Part shown: piece after piece, positions 1 through 6,357 of the stretch
How positions within the stretch are numbered: the stretch's first letter is position 1
How the letters are laid out: the number at the start of each line of letters is the position of its first letter
Source of the DNA: a virus
Virus record (IMG/VR): IMGVR_UViG_3300042695_000114
Location: 1 to 25,893 of that record
Reading direction: 5' to 3' (one strand)
DNA: 25,893 nucleotides
Position numbers and translations under genes: made by a program
The notes under the pieces: model-generated
What the model was told of the DNA's origin: nothing
Databases searched by the model: none
The model's input: the letters and a program-made list of their open reading frames with translations, nothing else

Positions 1-89
1 ATCTCAGCGGCAAGGCCATAGGTAAGATGCTCTGGTGTATCAACCAGCAGGGTAGTCAAAGCCTTTTCTTGATACTCATCAAAGTCCAT
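1..89 (-). CDS. MazG-like nucleotide pyrophosphohydrolase, N-terminus only
   Basis: Partial gene whose 3' part lies beyond the window edge; 29 codons are visible. The start reads MDFDEYQEKAL and continues to a YGLAAE segment. This resembles the opening helix of phage MazG-like NTP pyrophosphohydrolases, which usually read 'EYQ..AL....' then 'LGLAGEAGE'. These enzymes hydrolyse (d)NTPs to monophosphates and in phages are thought to affect nucleotide pools or alarmone signalling. The metal-binding acidic residues would lie outside the window, so activity cannot be judged. The start follows an AAGGAAC ribosome site and overlaps the end of the upstream DUF3310 gene by 11 nt. Family call is from the N-terminus alone. 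Confidence 0.6.
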   Translation of the reverse strand, partial: MDFDEYQEKALTTLLVDTPEHLTYGLAAE

Positions 90-345
90 CTTCTAGTTCC
101 TTTAAAAGTCTGTTCAGGTACCACTGTGCTTTCTTAAGATCTTCCAGAGGCTTCTTCTTGTACCTCCAACGATGGAGATACTTCTTCATGTTACCCTCAA
201 GATAACCAACGTAGTTATCGAAGGGCATATTATCTTTGAGGTATTCGATACACTCGATTGTCCCATTGTTGTAATGGGAGGGGGACTCCACAGAATCCCC
301 CTTATCTTTAACCTCTACTTCATCAGGGATGTAGTAGTTGATCAT
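79..345 (-). CDS. DUF3310 family phage protein
   Basis: 88 aa. Residues about 20-85 match the DUF3310 pattern: an SPSHY...IECIEYL start, then NYVGYLEGNMKKYLHR, then a LEDLKKAQWYLNRLL helix. The same domain occurs in T7 gp1.7, a nucleotide kinase, so relatives are often labelled 'nucleotide kinase'; that activity is not shown for short versions like this. The ATG overlaps the stop of the upstream SSB gene as ATGA, implying translational coupling. Its place between SSB and a MazG-like gene fits a role in replication or nucleotide metabolism. The family call is firm and the function is unknown. Confidence 0.85.
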   Translation of the reverse strand: MINYYIPDEVEVKDKGDSVESPSHYNNGTIECIEYLKDNMPFDNYVGYLEGNMKKYLHRWRYKKKPLEDLKKAQWYLNRLLKELEDGL

Positions 346-890
346 GCTTCGATTTCAAACTCCACTGACCGGGGCTTAACCTCAAGGTTCTCAGACGGAG
401 GGAACGGATCGCTTTCAATTGCAGCAGCGAACTCATCAGTAGGCTTCTCGTAAGAGACAAGCTCGACAACCTTCAGAGTACCAAACTTCTTCTTCTTATT
501 CTCTTCGTCCCAGTCAATCATCTTGCCAAGCTTGATGACCTTGCCATACTTCGGCGTATCATACGAACGCCAGTAAACAATGCACTCAGAGCCGTTACCG
601 ATTAGAGCCTTTGTACGCTTACCATTCTCATCAATGATAACCATCTCAGACTCAAAGCCCTTCAGGTCAACGACAGGATTACGCAGGGTAAGATACTTAC
701 CACCGTCATTGATCCGTTCCTTACCATCCTTGATCTTCTTATCAAGGCGAAGTTCGATAAGCTTCTTCTCAATCTCAGGAGTTACCGCAAGGTTAACTTC
801 ATAGTTCCCGAACTGCGAGGGTTCTTGAACATGGGCGAAGTAAACCTTGGTGCGGAACTCACCAGTAACAGTCTTCGATGCAGTAGCCAT
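342..890 (-). CDS. T7 gp2.5-like single-stranded DNA-binding protein
   Basis: 182 aa starting MATASKTVTGEF, chosen because GAGGAAAG sits about 8 nt upstream; a longer frame to 962 would begin inside the polymerase gene and cross a promoter. The protein looks like an OB-fold gp2.5-type SSB: an N-terminal strand ending in GNYEVNL, a central GGKYLTLRNP segment, an IGNGSECIVYW strand, and a GTLKVVELVSYE strand near the end. The tail is mildly acidic and ends with an aromatic-acidic stretch (FEIEA), like the gp2.5 tail that contacts polymerase and helicase. It directly follows the DNA polymerase gene and has its own promoter in the gap. Identification rests on pattern and context. Confidence 0.75.
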   Translation of the reverse strand: MATASKTVTGEFRTKVYFAHVQEPSQFGNYEVNLAVTPEIEKKLIELRLDKKIKDGKERINDGGKYLTLRNPVVDLKGFESEMVIIDENGKRTKALIGNGSECIVYWRSYDTPKYGKVIKLGKMIDWDEENKKKKFGTLKVVELVSYEKPTDEFAAAIESDPFPPSENLEVKPRSVEFEIEA

Positions 891-919
891 TGTGTCTTTC
901 CTCAGTTGATCGTAATCAT

Positions 920-947
920 ATATTATCATGTCGTAGTAGATTGTCAA
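920..947 (-). promoter_or_regulatory. sigma70-type promoter for the SSB gene
   Basis: On the minus strand there is a perfect -35 TTGACA (947-942), a 16-nt spacer, and a -10 TAATAT (925-920; 4 of 6 consensus). It overlaps the last codons of the DNA polymerase gene and lies about 30 nt upstream of the SSB start. The predicted leader is about 20 nt and holds the GAGGAAAG ribosome site. It uses the same 16-nt spacing as the promoters at 5900-5927 and 23861-23888. It would let SSB, needed in large amounts, be made independently of the long leftward transcript. Confidence 0.6.
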
Positions 948-2662
948 TGGGTTTCTGCCCAATTGTTCCCAACCTTGTATTCGCCGTCGAGAGGACAGTT
1001 CATCTTGAAGTATGAACCAGCATCTCTGATAGCCTGTACTTGCAGCTTACCAAGATCTTCTGCTCTTGTTTCTTCCACCTCCGTTTGCCATTCATCGTGG
1101 ACCCAGACAACCTGTTTGAAATTGATCTTCTCCTTCTTTGCTCTGTTATACCAGAAGACATTAGCCAGTCGCATGATGACAGTCTCACCGCCTTGGAGGT
1201 AGACAGAGAGAGACTTATGCTCAGACTCAATCTGTATTCTCCTGCCGTCAAGACCAACAAGATAACCACGCTGCGCTGCCATAGAAGCCTTACGCTTCAG
1301 TTCTTTCAGGGCAGGAATACTATGGAGGAAGTTATCCATAGCAACCCCTGCTTCTTTTACAGTACAGCCCAGTATCTGTGCTACCTTAGCCTGTCCTGCA
1401 CCAAGCAGCCAAGCATAGATAAAGGTCTTAGCTGTTGGGCGGTCCTTACAATGCTCACCCAAAGCATTCTTGTTAAAGGTATGGATGTCACCCTCAAGCA
1501 ATGTCTTCGTGTACTCAGGGTCATTCATGTAGTGGGCAAGTACACGAAGTTGTATTCCTGAAGCATCTGTTCCAACCAGTTTAGAGCCTCCGGGGACAGT
1601 CCAAGCCTGTCTGCATTCGTATGCAAATAGCCCAGATAAGCCACGCTCTGTGGTGATAGAGGGGATGTTCGCCATGTTGGGGTTCTGGTGAGTGGCTCTG
1701 TGGGTTGAGGCTCCGGGTACGATAACTTGTCCGTGGACTCTTCCATCTCCGTCCATTCTATCCAACCAGTCTTTTGCTGTCTTCCATCTTGTCTCAAGGA
1801 TCTTCCACCTCTTCAAGTCTTTAACACACTCAGGCATATCCCTACCGTCAGGCATACTATCAGGAATAGTATCAAGGTTTTCCTGACAGATCTTCCAACT
1901 CTTACCTGTCTTCGTAGGGACTGTCGGTTTCCAGCCAAGTTCGTCAAGTCGCTTAACGATCTGAGAAGGTGACCCAAGATTGAAGTATTCGACATGATCC
2001 TTTAACCTTTTACCTGTCTTCTCAGAGTACCGTTCTGTTACAATCGGAGGGAAGTACTGAACGATGGCATTTTCAATACGGTTAGCCTCTTGCAAAGCAC
2101 CAGTATAGATCTCCATAGCTACAGATTTATCCAGAAGAAAACCATTCCTGATTTGCTCAGAGATAATATACTGCATCGAATGCTCAAGGCGGATAGACTC
2201 AGCAGAGAAGCCTTTCATCTGGTGTGTTAGATGCAGGTACAGTTTCTCTGTAACCTTGACATCCTGTTTGCAGTACACCTTCATCTCTTCTGAGTACCTG
2301 TCGAAGGATTTGAACTCTAGTTTTCTTTCGCCAAGACGTTCACCCCATCGCTCAAGGGAATGCCCGTCCAGACTAGGCTGGTACATGCGGGACAGTACAA
2401 GAGTATCCGTTTGCCGTTGTACTGGTATAGTAATTCCCCACAGTTTGGACAAAGCCCATCCGTCAAAGTGTATTGAGTTGTGTCCAATATACTCTGCCCC
2501 GGAGAACTTATCATAAAATTCTCCAAACTTATCTTTGTCTCTGAAGATGTAGTATCCATCCTGCCCAACAATCTTTGCCACCAAGATATGAATAACCTTG
2601 GGATCAAGGGCATCAGTCTCGATGTCCCATACGATCTTCAATTTCCCAGTCTCGGATTGCAT
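944..2662 (-). CDS. DNA polymerase, family A with 3'-5' exonuclease (T7 gp5-like)
   Basis: 572 aa replicative polymerase. The exonuclease motifs are DIETDAL (D13, E15), GHNSIHFD (to D67) and YCKQD (Y130-D134). The polymerase motifs are motif A DASGIQLRVLAHY (D366), motif B RPTAKTFIY (R408, K412, Y416) and motif C VHDE (H522-E524), so all catalytic residues are present. A tyrosine at the motif B position matches T7 (Y526). The protein is about 130 aa shorter than T7 gp5 (704 aa) and shows no obvious room for the thioredoxin-binding insert of the thumb, as in other compact marine podovirus polymerases. The start overlaps the upstream 95-aa gene by about 50 nt. Very confident. Confidence 0.97.
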   Translation of the reverse strand: MQSETGKLKIVWDIETDALDPKVIHILVAKIVGQDGYYIFRDKDKFGEFYDKFSGAEYIGHNSIHFDGWALSKLWGITIPVQRQTDTLVLSRMYQPSLDGHSLERWGERLGERKLEFKSFDRYSEEMKVYCKQDVKVTEKLYLHLTHQMKGFSAESIRLEHSMQYIISEQIRNGFLLDKSVAMEIYTGALQEANRIENAIVQYFPPIVTERYSEKTGKRLKDHVEYFNLGSPSQIVKRLDELGWKPTVPTKTGKSWKICQENLDTIPDSMPDGRDMPECVKDLKRWKILETRWKTAKDWLDRMDGDGRVHGQVIVPGASTHRATHQNPNMANIPSITTERGLSGLFAYECRQAWTVPGGSKLVGTDASGIQLRVLAHYMNDPEYTKTLLEGDIHTFNKNALGEHCKDRPTAKTFIYAWLLGAGQAKVAQILGCTVKEAGVAMDNFLHSIPALKELKRKASMAAQRGYLVGLDGRRIQIESEHKSLSVYLQGGETVIMRLANVFWYNRAKKEKINFKQVVWVHDEWQTEVEETRAEDLGKLQVQAIRDAGSYFKMNCPLDGEYKVGNNWAETH

Positions 2663-2900
2663 CAGCTTGCTTTCTCAGGTATGCCGCAGTTGCTTCTAGT
2701 TCGTAGGCCAGCTTGGCAATAGCTTCCCTACCATCTTGTCTGATCGTTGGTGGGATACTTGGTACACACTGACTCTCAATGAAATCATTAGCCATCTTGA
2801 AAAAGGTAATGATCTCTTCCTTGTCATCGACAAAGATATGGAAACCTTCCTCGCTCAACCACCCATCGATGTACAAGGTAAACTTAGTTGTCATTTCCAT
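2613..2900 (-). CDS. Conserved small phage protein, unknown function
   Basis: 95 aa from the ATG at 2900, about 6 nt after a strong AGGAGG (2912-2907); adjacent ATGs at 2903 and 2894 are possible, giving 96 or 93 aa. No known family recognised. It has a hydrophobic-acidic N-terminal half (FTLYIDGW, FHIFVDDKEE) and a helical second half rich in Ala, Glu and Arg. It overlaps the helicase end (17 nt) and the polymerase start (50 nt), so it is embedded in the replication operon and probably co-translated with both. A polymerase or helicase accessory role is plausible from position only. Confidence 0.75.
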   Translation of the reverse strand: MEMTTKFTLYIDGWLSEEGFHIFVDDKEEIITFFKMANDFIESQCVPSIPPTIRQDGREAIAKLAYELEATAAYLRKQADAIRDWEIEDRMGHRD

Positions 2901-4461
2901 CATGCTCCTCCTGCCCAACGGGCTTATCAGGTTGCTCTTCGATTAGTCTGCCAGATTCAGTATGGTAACGGAGATGCGTAGCCAATCCTGTCATACCACT
3001 GAACCTGTTCTTGACTACACGGACACGGACGATGTGCCTCTCAGCAGGATCATCCGCCTGTGTATTCCTTTCAAGACCCAGAATGATATTAGACAACTGC
3101 CCAATCCCGGCAGTCCCACGGATATCAGACAGGCTAACAGCAGCGCCTTCTTCATGCGACTGACCATTCGGTTGCCTCTTCAAGTGTGCAGCCATGATGA
3201 TACAGATACCAAGCTCAACAGTCAATGTCTTAAGCTTGGTAGAGATCTCATCTAATGCACGGCGCTCATCACCATTGCTCTGGTCAGAGACTACAATAGA
3301 GATGTGATCCAGTACAACATACTTACAGTCCAAAGCACGGACAAGGTAACGTATAGTACTGAGAATCCTATCAATACTGTTACTGCCAAAGCTATCATAA
3401 AGAAATACACGGCCTGAGCCAACCGTTGCTTTATACGCATCATCGAACTCATCCTTTGTGTACTCTGCATCAGGGAGATAGAGTCTCTTATTCGCATGGA
3501 CAGACATCAACCCAAGACCAGTATCCCTGATAGGTTCTTCAAGGAAGAGGACACCGATGTTAGCCTCAGTGTTATTCAAGAGTCCATAGACAAGCTCTCT
3601 GAGGAATTGTGTTTTTCCAACGCCTGTTCCAGCAATGACAGTAACAAGTTCTCCAGTTCTGAGTCCATAGGTATAGTCGTTGACACCATCCCAAGGGTAG
3701 TTGACAGAGAGATACTCAGGCTTTCGGAGGAGAAGATCATAGATGCTTGACCCGGATACAATACCATCTGGTGTGAATGGTCCTGCTGTTCTGTGCTGCT
3801 CATAGAACTCCTTGATATTATTATTAACAAGATAATCAGAAGCATCCTTGTGATGGGACAGCTTCATGATCCTGACTTTCTTAGGATCAAAGAGACCAGC
3901 AGCCTTAGCCATAGCCTCCTGCCCTGCCTTATCATTGTCAAAGGCGAAGGTGATACGCTTAAAGGAATTGACCCATTCGTAGTTACGCTTCAGGTCAGAG
4001 ACAGCAGTGCTTGCTGAACAGACAGAGACAACAGGTTCATTCAGCATCTGGTATGCAGAGAGTGCATCAAGCTCGCCCTCTACAATAGTCAAAGAGTTAC
4101 CCCCTTGGGGGAACAACCCCTGACCAAACAACTCAACCTGACCCGGAGATCCAGACCAAGGGAAGCCAGCCTTATCAGGTAGTCTGGTCTTAACAGCAAT
4201 GAGTTTACCATCCTTATAGTACGGGTACATATGCCGTCCGTCATGCTGTAGGACTTTGTAGAACTCAACAGTCTTCTGGTTGATCCTCCGGTCATTGATA
4301 GGGGCGATGTCACCCTTCATCATCACTGGAGTATTGCTCATGTTCGTCATCTCTTCTTCACCTTTGAAGTACTTGTTGCATACGAAGCAGTACTGGTGGT
4401 CACCGTAATCGTATAGCCCGTCACTCGATGTCCCACAAGGGCAAGGTAGGTGCTTCTTCAT
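2884..4461 (-). CDS. Bifunctional DNA primase-helicase (T7 gp4-like)
   Basis: 525 aa. An N-terminal zinc-binding primase domain has Cys at 7, 9, 25 and 28 (CPCG ... CFVC). A TOPRIM domain carries IVEGELDAL (about 126-133) and FAFDNDKAG (172-180). The C-terminal RecA-like DnaB-family helicase has Walker A GTGVGKT (278-284), EE at 308-309, Walker B YVVLDH (381-386) and the AAHLKR motif (424-429). This is the T7 gp4 layout: primer synthesis plus 5'-3' unwinding at the fork. The first zinc knuckle is C-x-C rather than the C-x2-C of T7. A GAAAG ribosome site precedes the ATG. Upstream it overlaps a zinc-ribbon gene, downstream a 95-aa gene and polymerase. Confidence 0.96.
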   Translation of the reverse strand: MKKHLPCPCGTSSDGLYDYGDHQYCFVCNKYFKGEEEMTNMSNTPVMMKGDIAPINDRRINQKTVEFYKVLQHDGRHMYPYYKDGKLIAVKTRLPDKAGFPWSGSPGQVELFGQGLFPQGGNSLTIVEGELDALSAYQMLNEPVVSVCSASTAVSDLKRNYEWVNSFKRITFAFDNDKAGQEAMAKAAGLFDPKKVRIMKLSHHKDASDYLVNNNIKEFYEQHRTAGPFTPDGIVSGSSIYDLLLRKPEYLSVNYPWDGVNDYTYGLRTGELVTVIAGTGVGKTQFLRELVYGLLNNTEANIGVLFLEEPIRDTGLGLMSVHANKRLYLPDAEYTKDEFDDAYKATVGSGRVFLYDSFGSNSIDRILSTIRYLVRALDCKYVVLDHISIVVSDQSNGDERRALDEISTKLKTLTVELGICIIMAAHLKRQPNGQSHEEGAAVSLSDIRGTAGIGQLSNIILGLERNTQADDPAERHIVRVRVVKNRFSGMTGLATHLRYHTESGRLIEEQPDKPVGQEEHDGNDN

Positions 4462-4600
4462 CTTCTAGTTCTTTCAGTAGTACCGTTCGTTGAATAACAT
4501 TCTGGCATTCAGAGCATGGTGAGAACTTAACTCTGCCATTGTGCCTCTCAATTCTTATCTCTCCATCAGGTGCATCCTTGTTACAGACATAGCATCTCAT
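4421..4600 (-). CDS. Small zinc-ribbon-like protein
   Basis: 59 aa. It begins MRCYVCNKDAP and has a second pair, PCSECQ, near residue 30. Two CxxC pairs 22 residues apart suggest a single bound zinc, with an acidic C-terminal tail (KELEDEEAP). The start overlaps the upstream stop as TGATG, and the end overlaps the helicase start by 41 nt, so it is nested tightly in the operon. Small double-CxxC proteins beside primase-helicase genes recur in T7-like phages; their role is not known to me. It could bind nucleic acid or a host protein. Confidence 0.75.
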   Translation of the reverse strand: MRCYVCNKDAPDGEIRIERHNGRVKFSPCSECQNVIQRTVLLKELEDEEAPTLPLWDIE

Positions 4601-4791
4601 CAGATATTCCAGTACCTACAATAGAAATGTTTACCAAGAGAATCAATCTCATGGCGAGGGTACCCGTTATCTACAAGCCAGTCAAGTGTCCTGTGCTGGT
4701 GTTCCTTTGGGAGAACCTTCGGGAACCCATACTTCCACCCGTTAGGGGGATCTACCATGAGACGTTCAGCCTTCAACTCTGACGATGACAA
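4600..4791 (-). CDS. Conserved small phage protein (GWKYGFPK ... YCRYW type)
   Basis: 63 aa. Visible features are a PPNGWKYGFPKVLP segment near residue 15-28, a DWLVDNGYP helix and a closing KHFYCRYW. I recall similar short uncharacterised proteins in marine and rhizobial podoviruses, but no function. The start overlaps the HTH gene upstream by 26 nt, and the stop shares TGATG with the zinc-ribbon gene downstream. Lack of a clear ribosome site suggests translational coupling. Length and motif order look complete. Confidence 0.7.
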   Translation of the reverse strand: MSSSELKAERLMVDPPNGWKYGFPKVLPKEHQHRTLDWLVDNGYPRHEIDSLGKHFYCRYWNI

Positions 4792-5011
4792 TGCTGCCTC
4801 CTAGTGTGTTGATAACTGCTTCGATATCTGAAACCTTCGGGGAACTATCGTTGTTCCTCCACTTCCTGATAGTGTTGGCACCAATGCCAGACATCTCAGA
4901 TAGTTTCTCGTAGGTAATCTTTCTTTCCATTACCTGTTCATGTATCCACCTGATCATGGGGTGGATGTAAACATCAGTAGGTAGTGGCTTGAGTGGTTTA
5001 CCTTTAGTCAT
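4766..5011 (-). CDS. Cro/C1-type helix-turn-helix protein
   Basis: 81 aa from the ATG at 5011 (MTKGKPLKPLP); an upstream in-frame extension to 5089 lacks a ribosome site and runs into the previous gene. Residues about 33-51 (TYEKLSEMSGIGANTIRKW) form a classic Xre-family helix-turn-helix, followed by a helical segment and a C-terminal strand IVIVRVEG. Likely a small DNA-binding regulator of phage or host transcription. It overlaps the preceding gene's end by 8 nt. With no integrase or second repressor visible, it need not be a lysogeny repressor. Target operators are unknown. Confidence 0.8.
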   Translation of the reverse strand: MTKGKPLKPLPTDVYIHPMIRWIHEQVMERKITYEKLSEMSGIGANTIRKWRNNDSSPKVSDIEAVINTLGGSIVIVRVEG

Positions 5012-5192
5012 CAGTGTTATCCTGTGTAAGAGGGAGGATGATGCGGCTGGGGTTGAACGTGGGGCGCATCTCCATATCAGGCCATGCATTGATGGCAGCG
5101 GCGATGGCTCCCTTAGCGGTCAAGGTTCCGTCCATCCAAGCTTTGCGAAATGCACATTCCACCTCATCCGGTATCTGGTCAGCGCGGATCAT
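5004..5192 (-). CDS. Small protein, alphaproteobacterial-type hypothetical
   Basis: 62 aa. The motif IPDEVECAFRKAWMDG followed by AIAAAINAWPDME resembles short hypothetical proteins found in Rhizobiales and Sphingomonadales and their phages, where a 'IPDEVV.AA......AIAAALNAWPG' pattern recurs; this is from memory. GC is visibly higher than in flanking genes (about 60% in a line counted by hand, against about 43% around 4621-4680). The start shares ATGA with the upstream gene. Function unknown. It is part of a three-gene block with different base composition. Confidence 0.75.
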   Translation of the reverse strand: MIRADQIPDEVECAFRKAWMDGTLTAKGAIAAAINAWPDMEMRPTFNPSRIILPLTQDNTDD

Positions 5193-5464
5193 GTGTCACC
5201 TCCAAGGGGCTTCGCCATACGGTCCTGCGGACCTTCTAGAGCGGCAAGCGCGATGCGCCACCGCTGGTCATCCAATGTCATCGGGCCAGCGTCACGGATT
5301 TCCTTCAGCGCCGCCCTCAGCCGCTCAATCTCATCAGCAGCTTCAACAAGAAGAGTATCGCGCTTTCCATCGTAGCCACACGAACAGTCATACTCACGAC
5401 CTTGGCAACCACGCTCATGGTCATCTCTTGCGTAACCGCGCAGCTTCTCCACTGTGTCAGCCAT
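5189..5464 (-). CDS. Small cysteine-containing hypothetical protein, GC-rich
   Basis: 91 aa, start MADTVEKLRG chosen because GGAGGTGA lies 4 nt upstream. A CQGREYDCSCGYDGKRD segment (three Cys, residues about 20-37) is followed by a long helix LLVEAADEIERLRAALKEI. Similar Cys-then-helix hypotheticals are common in rhizobial genomes and phages, from memory; the function is unknown. GC is about 60% in the line counted. The C-terminus includes GPQDRMAKPLGGDT and ends at ATGA with the next gene. Likely an acquired host-range or accessory gene. Confidence 0.75.
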   Translation of the reverse strand: MADTVEKLRGYARDDHERGCQGREYDCSCGYDGKRDTLLVEAADEIERLRAALKEIRDAGPMTLDDQRWRIALAALEGPQDRMAKPLGGDT

Positions 5465-5630
5465 TCTCACCTCCAAGGGCAGTGCGCAGCTTGGCGTTCT
5501 CTTCCAATAGTCTACGGATCTCCTGCTTCAACCTTTCGTTCTCAGTATCCATACTCTTGTTCTCTACCTTGTAAGTGTACAGCATACTTTGAAGGTGTTC
5601 CAGTTCCCTATCCCTGTGTATCTCACTCAT
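5457..5630 (-). CDS. Short coiled-coil protein
   Basis: 57 aa from the ATG at 5630 (MSEIHRDRELEHLQ). The upstream frame to 5696 overlaps the preceding gene and has no better ribosome site. Almost the whole protein is a predicted coiled coil with heptad leucines: LEHLQSMLYTYKVENKS, then ENERLKQEIRRLLEENAKLRTAL. It overlaps the upstream gene by 8 nt and the next by 8 nt. Such short coiled coils can act as oligomerisation adaptors or inhibitors, but nothing here points to a partner. Confidence 0.65.
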   Translation of the reverse strand: MSEIHRDRELEHLQSMLYTYKVENKSMDTENERLKQEIRRLLEENAKLRTALGGENG

Positions 5631-5826
5631 GCATAGCATCCTGTTGCTTCTTGTTTCTCTCAATACAAATAGCATTCCACCCGATGAAGTCACCATTACT
5701 CTTAAGCTTGTTCATCTCTTCACTGAACATCTGTACATCTGGGCAGTTGTCTACATCAAAAACCTTCATGTTAAGGTTACCCTCATTGGTAATGACAGAC
5801 ATGACAAAGATAAATTTGGTGAGCAT
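5623..5826 (-). CDS. Small hypothetical protein, first gene after leftward promoter
   Basis: 67 aa; AGGAG lies 7 nt before the ATG at 5826, which decides the start. A hydrophobic beginning MLTKFIFVMSVI is followed by VFDVDNCPDVQMFSEEMNKLKSNGDFIGWNAICIERN, which looks like a small alpha/beta fold. No family recognised. The first residues could be a weak signal or just a beta strand. It is the first gene transcribed from the consensus promoter at 5900-5927, with a leader of about 65 nt carrying a GGGGT/ACCCC hairpin. This makes it likely to be well expressed. Confidence 0.7.
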   Translation of the reverse strand: MLTKFIFVMSVITNEGNLNMKVFDVDNCPDVQMFSEEMNKLKSNGDFIGWNAICIERNKKQQDAMHE

Positions 5827-5867
5827 GTTAGATCTCCTGTGTTAATCACTGATTTGTACCTACGATA

Positions 5868-5881
5868 GGGGTTAACACCCC
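5868..5881 (-). promoter_or_regulatory. Leader hairpin or operator GGGGTGTTAACCCC
   Basis: Read on the minus strand, GGGGTGTTAACCCC forms a 5-bp GGGGT/ACCCC stem with a 4-nt loop. It lies 18 nt downstream of the -10 box of the leftward promoter, so it is near the 5' end of the transcript. Thirteen of 14 bases match the element at 23906-23919, which sits at nearly the same distance from the other consensus promoter. No T-tract follows, so a terminator is unlikely. It could be an mRNA-stabilising hairpin or a repressor site. Confidence 0.55.
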
Positions 5882-5899
5882 GCCAACATTGGTTCAATG

Positions 5900-5927
5900 A
5901 TTATACTGGTATTCGTCTAACTGTCAA
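5900..5927 (-). promoter_or_regulatory. Consensus sigma70 promoter, leftward
   Basis: Minus strand TTGACA (5927-5922), 16-nt spacer, TATAAT (5905-5900). Both boxes are perfect. The -35 lies within the last codons of the gene ending at 5917. The expected transcript starts near 5893 and reads into the gene at 5826, the GC-rich cassette and the replication block. A CCAA..TTGG dyad spans the expected start site, followed by the GGGGT/ACCCC hairpin. A perfect match to both boxes is unlikely by chance and indicates use of host RNA polymerase. Confidence 0.85.
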
Positions 5928-6087
5928 TGAGTTTAACCAGTGTATCCCTAAGTTCAATGATCTGGTAGTACTTCGGGGTAGGTTCCTCATTGTAATAGTG
6001 GAACTCCTGATCCATATCATACAACCTACGATCCATAGCCTCCACCAATAACTCAACCTCAAACTTATTAAGACTGATCTTGTACAT
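5917..6087 (-). CDS. Small acidic hypothetical protein
   Basis: 56 aa (MYKISLNKFEVELL ... TLVKLIDS). A GGAGAAAGC ribosome site precedes the ATG by 3-4 nt after the core. Mostly helical and acidic, with an aromatic centre (FHYYNEEPTPKYYQ). No family recognised. It overlaps the HTH gene upstream by 20 nt, and its last codons contain the -35 box of the leftward promoter, so it closes the first early sub-operon. Good ribosome site and packed context support it as real. Confidence 0.65.
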   Translation of the reverse strand: MYKISLNKFEVELLVEAMDRRLYDMDQEFHYYNEEPTPKYYQIIELRDTLVKLIDS

Positions 6088-6355
6088 TTGCTTTCTCCAT
6101 CTTGTACTTAACTGTATCCGTAAGGCCCGGTATAAAGGGCAGGGAAGGCCTTGTATCCCTACCCTCTACATCCATGCCTGTCTCATAGACTGCCCGTCCA
6201 GCCCCCATTTCTAGGCTAATACGCTGGTGTTCACGATAGATGATGCCCAGTACTTGGTTAGTAGTAAGCCCCATCTGAAGTCCGACTAGCCTATACGATA
6301 GACCATCTTTCTTTAAAGCAACCACCTCATCTATTACAGCCTTAGGATGCACCAT
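6068..6355 (-). CDS. GcrA-like helix-turn-helix protein
   Basis: 95 aa. Residues about 6-45 (VIDEVVALKKDGLSYRLVGLQMGLTTNQVLGIIYREHQR) match the N-terminal HTH pattern seen in GcrA-like and other 'LKKDGLSYRQIA..LGLT.NQV.GI.YR' proteins. The C-terminal half is polar with no clear domain. AAGGTGG lies about 7 nt upstream of the ATG. The gene begins 3 nt after the GP88-family gene ends. Likely a small DNA-binding regulator; in alphaproteobacteria GcrA itself acts with sigma70, so interference with host transcription is conceivable but unproven. Confidence 0.65.
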   Translation of the reverse strand: MVHPKAVIDEVVALKKDGLSYRLVGLQMGLTTNQVLGIIYREHQRISLEMGAGRAVYETGMDVEGRDTRPSLPFIPGLTDTVKYKMEKANVQDQS

Positions 6356-6357
6356 AA

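Noticed and set aside
891-962. Upstream extension of the SSB gene to 962
   Set aside because: Would overlap the polymerase end and the promoter; the ATG at 890 has a strong ribosome site.
4766-5011. Lysogeny repressor reading of the HTH protein
   Set aside because: No integrase, excisionase or divergent cro-like partner is visible, and the gene is inside a lytic replication operon.
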